A stretch of 64,000 nt of DNA from an uncultured Lachnospiraceae bacterium (GTDB lineage Bacteria > Bacillota > Clostridia > Lachnospirales > Lachnospiraceae), in contig CAPQSW010000009.1 in NCBI GenBank assembly GCA_948688495.1, positions 1-64,000 of the forward strand, read 5' to 3'. Position numbers and translations under genes: made by a program. Below the pieces are notes generated by a model. It ran no database searches. It was given only the letters and a program-made list of their open reading frames with translations, and was not told the origin of the DNA. Of this stretch, positions 62,459 through 64,000 are shown piece by piece (the stretch's first letter is position 1; each line of letters opens with the position of its first letter).

Positions 62459-63853
62459 ATGGCAGAAAAGAATATAGGTAAGATCACTCAGATTATCGGC
62501 GCCGTTTTGGACATCAAGTTTTCCGAGGGCAGCCTGCCGGAGATTAACGAGGCTATCAACATTCCACTTAATGAGGGCGGAAAGAAACTGGTAGTCGAGG
62601 TATCCCAGCATCTGGGTGATGATACGGTAAGATGTATTGCCATGGGCCCTACGGACGGTCTTGTCCGGGGGATGGATGCGGAGGCAACCGGGGCGTCTAT
62701 CAGTATTCCGGTTGGTGAGCAGACATTGGGACGCATGTTTAACGTATTAGGCGAGCCGATTGATGAGAAACCGGCGCCGAAAAATGTAGAATTTATGCCA
62801 ATCCACAGAAAAGCCCCGACATTCGAGGAGCAGGCGACCTCCACAGAAATGCTGGAGACAGGTATCAAAGTCGTTGACCTTCTCTGTCCTTACCAGAAGG
62901 GTGGAAAGATTGGACTTTTCGGTGGTGCCGGCGTTGGAAAGACGGTGTTGATTCAGGAGCTTATCCACAACATCGCGACAGAGCATTCCGGGTATTCCGT
63001 GTTTACCGGTGTTGGCGAGCGTACGCGTGAAGGAAATGACCTTTACTATGAGATGAAGGAATCCGGCGTTATTGACAAGACCTGTATGGTATTCGGGCAG
63101 ATGAATGAGCCCCCCGGAGCGCGTATGCGTGTCGGACTGACAGGACTTACGATGGCAGAGTATTTCCGTGACAAGGGCGGAAAAGATGTGCTGTTGTTTA
63201 TTGACAATATTTTCCGTTTTACACAGGCAGGATCTGAGGTGTCCGCACTGCTTGGACGTATGCCGTCTGCAGTTGGTTACCAGCCGACGCTTCAGACAGA
63301 GATGGGTGCGCTTCAGGAGCGTATCACATCCACTAAGAGCGGATCTATCACTTCCGTACAGGCCGTTTATGTGCCGGCGGACGACTTGACGGACCCCGCT
63401 CCGGCAACGACATTTGCCCATCTGGATGCAACAACGACATTGTCACGTTCCATCGCAGAGCTTGGTATTTATCCGGCAGTAGACCCGCTGGACTCTACTT
63501 CCCGTATTCTTGACCCGCGTGTCGTAGGTCAGGAGCATTTTGAGGTAGCGCGCGGTGTGCAGGAGATTTTACAGAGATATAAAGAGCTGCAGGATATTAT
63601 TGCGATTCTTGGTATGGATGAGTTGTCTGAGGATGACAAGCTGGTTGTAAACCGTGCAAGAAAGGTACAAAGATTCCTTTCCCAGCCGTTCTTTGTGGCA
63701 ACGCAGTTTACCGGCATGGATGGTAAGTATGTGCCAATTGCAGAGACGCTTCGCGGCTTTAAGGAAATTCTGGAAGGCAAGCATGATGATGTTCCTGAAG
63801 GTCATTTCTTGAATGCAGGCTCTATTGATGAAGTTCGCGCCCGTATGAAATAG
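62459..63853 (+). CDS. atpD: ATP synthase F1 subunit beta
   Basis: 464 residues. P-loop GGAGVGKTVLIQEL, catalytic GERTREGNDLY, LLFIDNIFRFTQAGSEVSALLGRMPSAVGYQPTL. The ATG at 62459 follows AAGGAGTGAAATT; an earlier in-frame ATG at 62420 would add 13 residues not found in the family. Confidence 0.98.
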   Translation: MAEKNIGKITQIIGAVLDIKFSEGSLPEINEAINIPLNEGGKKLVVEVSQHLGDDTVRCIAMGPTDGLVRGMDAEATGASISIPVGEQTLGRMFNVLGEPIDEKPAPKNVEFMPIHRKAPTFEEQATSTEMLETGIKVVDLLCPYQKGGKIGLFGGAGVGKTVLIQELIHNIATEHSGYSVFTGVGERTREGNDLYYEMKESGVIDKTCMVFGQMNEPPGARMRVGLTGLTMAEYFRDKGGKDVLLFIDNIFRFTQAGSEVSALLGRMPSAVGYQPTLQTEMGALQERITSTKSGSITSVQAVYVPADDLTDPAPATTFAHLDATTTLSRSIAELGIYPAVDPLDSTSRILDPRVVGQEHFEVARGVQEILQRYKELQDIIAILGMDELSEDDKLVVNRARKVQRFLSQPFFVATQFTGMDGKYVPIAETLRGFKEILEGKHDDVPEGHFLNAGSIDEVRARMK

Positions 63854-63864
63854 GGGGTGTATAT

Positions 63865-64000
63865 ATGGCAGAGGAAAACAAGTATTTTCAGTTGCAGATT
63901 ATTACGCCGGACCGTATTTTCTATGAGGGAGACGCTTCTATGGTAGAGTTCAACTCTGTGGATGGGGAGCTCGGTGTCTATAAACACCACATTCCCCTGA
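63865..64000 (+). CDS. atpC: ATP synthase F1 subunit epsilon, partial at window end
   Basis: The first 45 residues are visible: FQLQIITPDRIFYEGDASMV and DGELGVYKHHIPL, the epsilon N-terminal beta domain. It follows atpD by 11 bp and continues past the right edge. Confidence 0.95.
   Translation, partial: MAEENKYFQLQIITPDRIFYEGDASMVEFNSVDGELGVYKHHIPL

Overview
The window is chromosomal DNA from a Gram-positive anaerobe of the Clostridia, most likely a Lachnospiraceae-type gut bacterium. This is inferred from gene content and order: rpsF-ssb-rpsR, gdpP-rplI-dnaB, a CwlD-type amidase, a MecA adaptor, a bacterial two-cluster ferredoxin, a full F-type ATP synthase operon and clean AGGAGG ribosome binding sites. 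No insertion sequence, phage gene or CRISPR array was seen.

Layout. 0-11.8 kb is mostly housekeeping: initiator tRNA, a cysteine-synthase-family enzyme, a murein-peptide salvage pair (NlpC/P60 and M19 dipeptidase, minus strand), a MacB-type ABC exporter with its membrane fusion protein, a decayed ABC ATPase remnant, a thioesterase, a sirtuin, DUF951, an alpha/beta hydrolase and rpsF-ssb-rpsR. 11.8-36.2 kb is a large accessory island lying between rpsR and gdpP, genes that are close neighbours in many Firmicutes. 36.3-41.7 kb returns to the conserved block (gdpP-rplI-dnaB, a MerR-type regulator, VanZ). 41.8-53.7 kb holds redox proteins, mecA, a GH18-like cell-wall enzyme, an ABC-2/LytTR/DUF3021 cassette, a large Ig-repeat surface protein and an amidase. 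54-64 kb carries Sua5, a low-molecular-weight phosphatase, a wrecked upp pseudogene, dCMP deaminase and the ATP synthase operon (atpZ-I-B-E-F-H-A-G-D-C), which runs off the right edge.

The island is the most interesting part. Its core is a Gram-positive Pel-type exopolysaccharide synthase set: an epimerase-PelD fusion with a preserved c-di-GMP I-site next to a degenerate GGDEF motif, PelE, a large multispanning protein, a DUF2194 protein, PelF and PelG. It is extended by DUF2304, GT4, GT2, two DUF4874/DUF4832 paralogues, a Stealth phosphotransferase and a Wzx-type flippase. Wrapped around it are genes resembling the tailoring half of kinase-containing lasso-peptide clusters: a PqqD-HprK kinase fusion, a stand-alone PqqD, an NTP_transf_5 nucleotidyltransferase and an ABC exporter. 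There is also an S26-type peptidase, but no lasso cyclase or transglutaminase-like protease. At the far end sits a 150-residue protein with an N-terminal EGVYAASG motif and no hydrophobic signal peptide, a plausible substrate. I infer that this is a protein maturation/export system coupled to exopolysaccharide production; that is a hypothesis.

Other points: subunit c of the ATP synthase has the Na+-binding residue pattern (P28, Q32, E65, T66, T67). The phosphatase has Asn where the family general acid is Asp. Several intergenic palindromic elements were found, including three consecutive hairpins between atpG and atpD.
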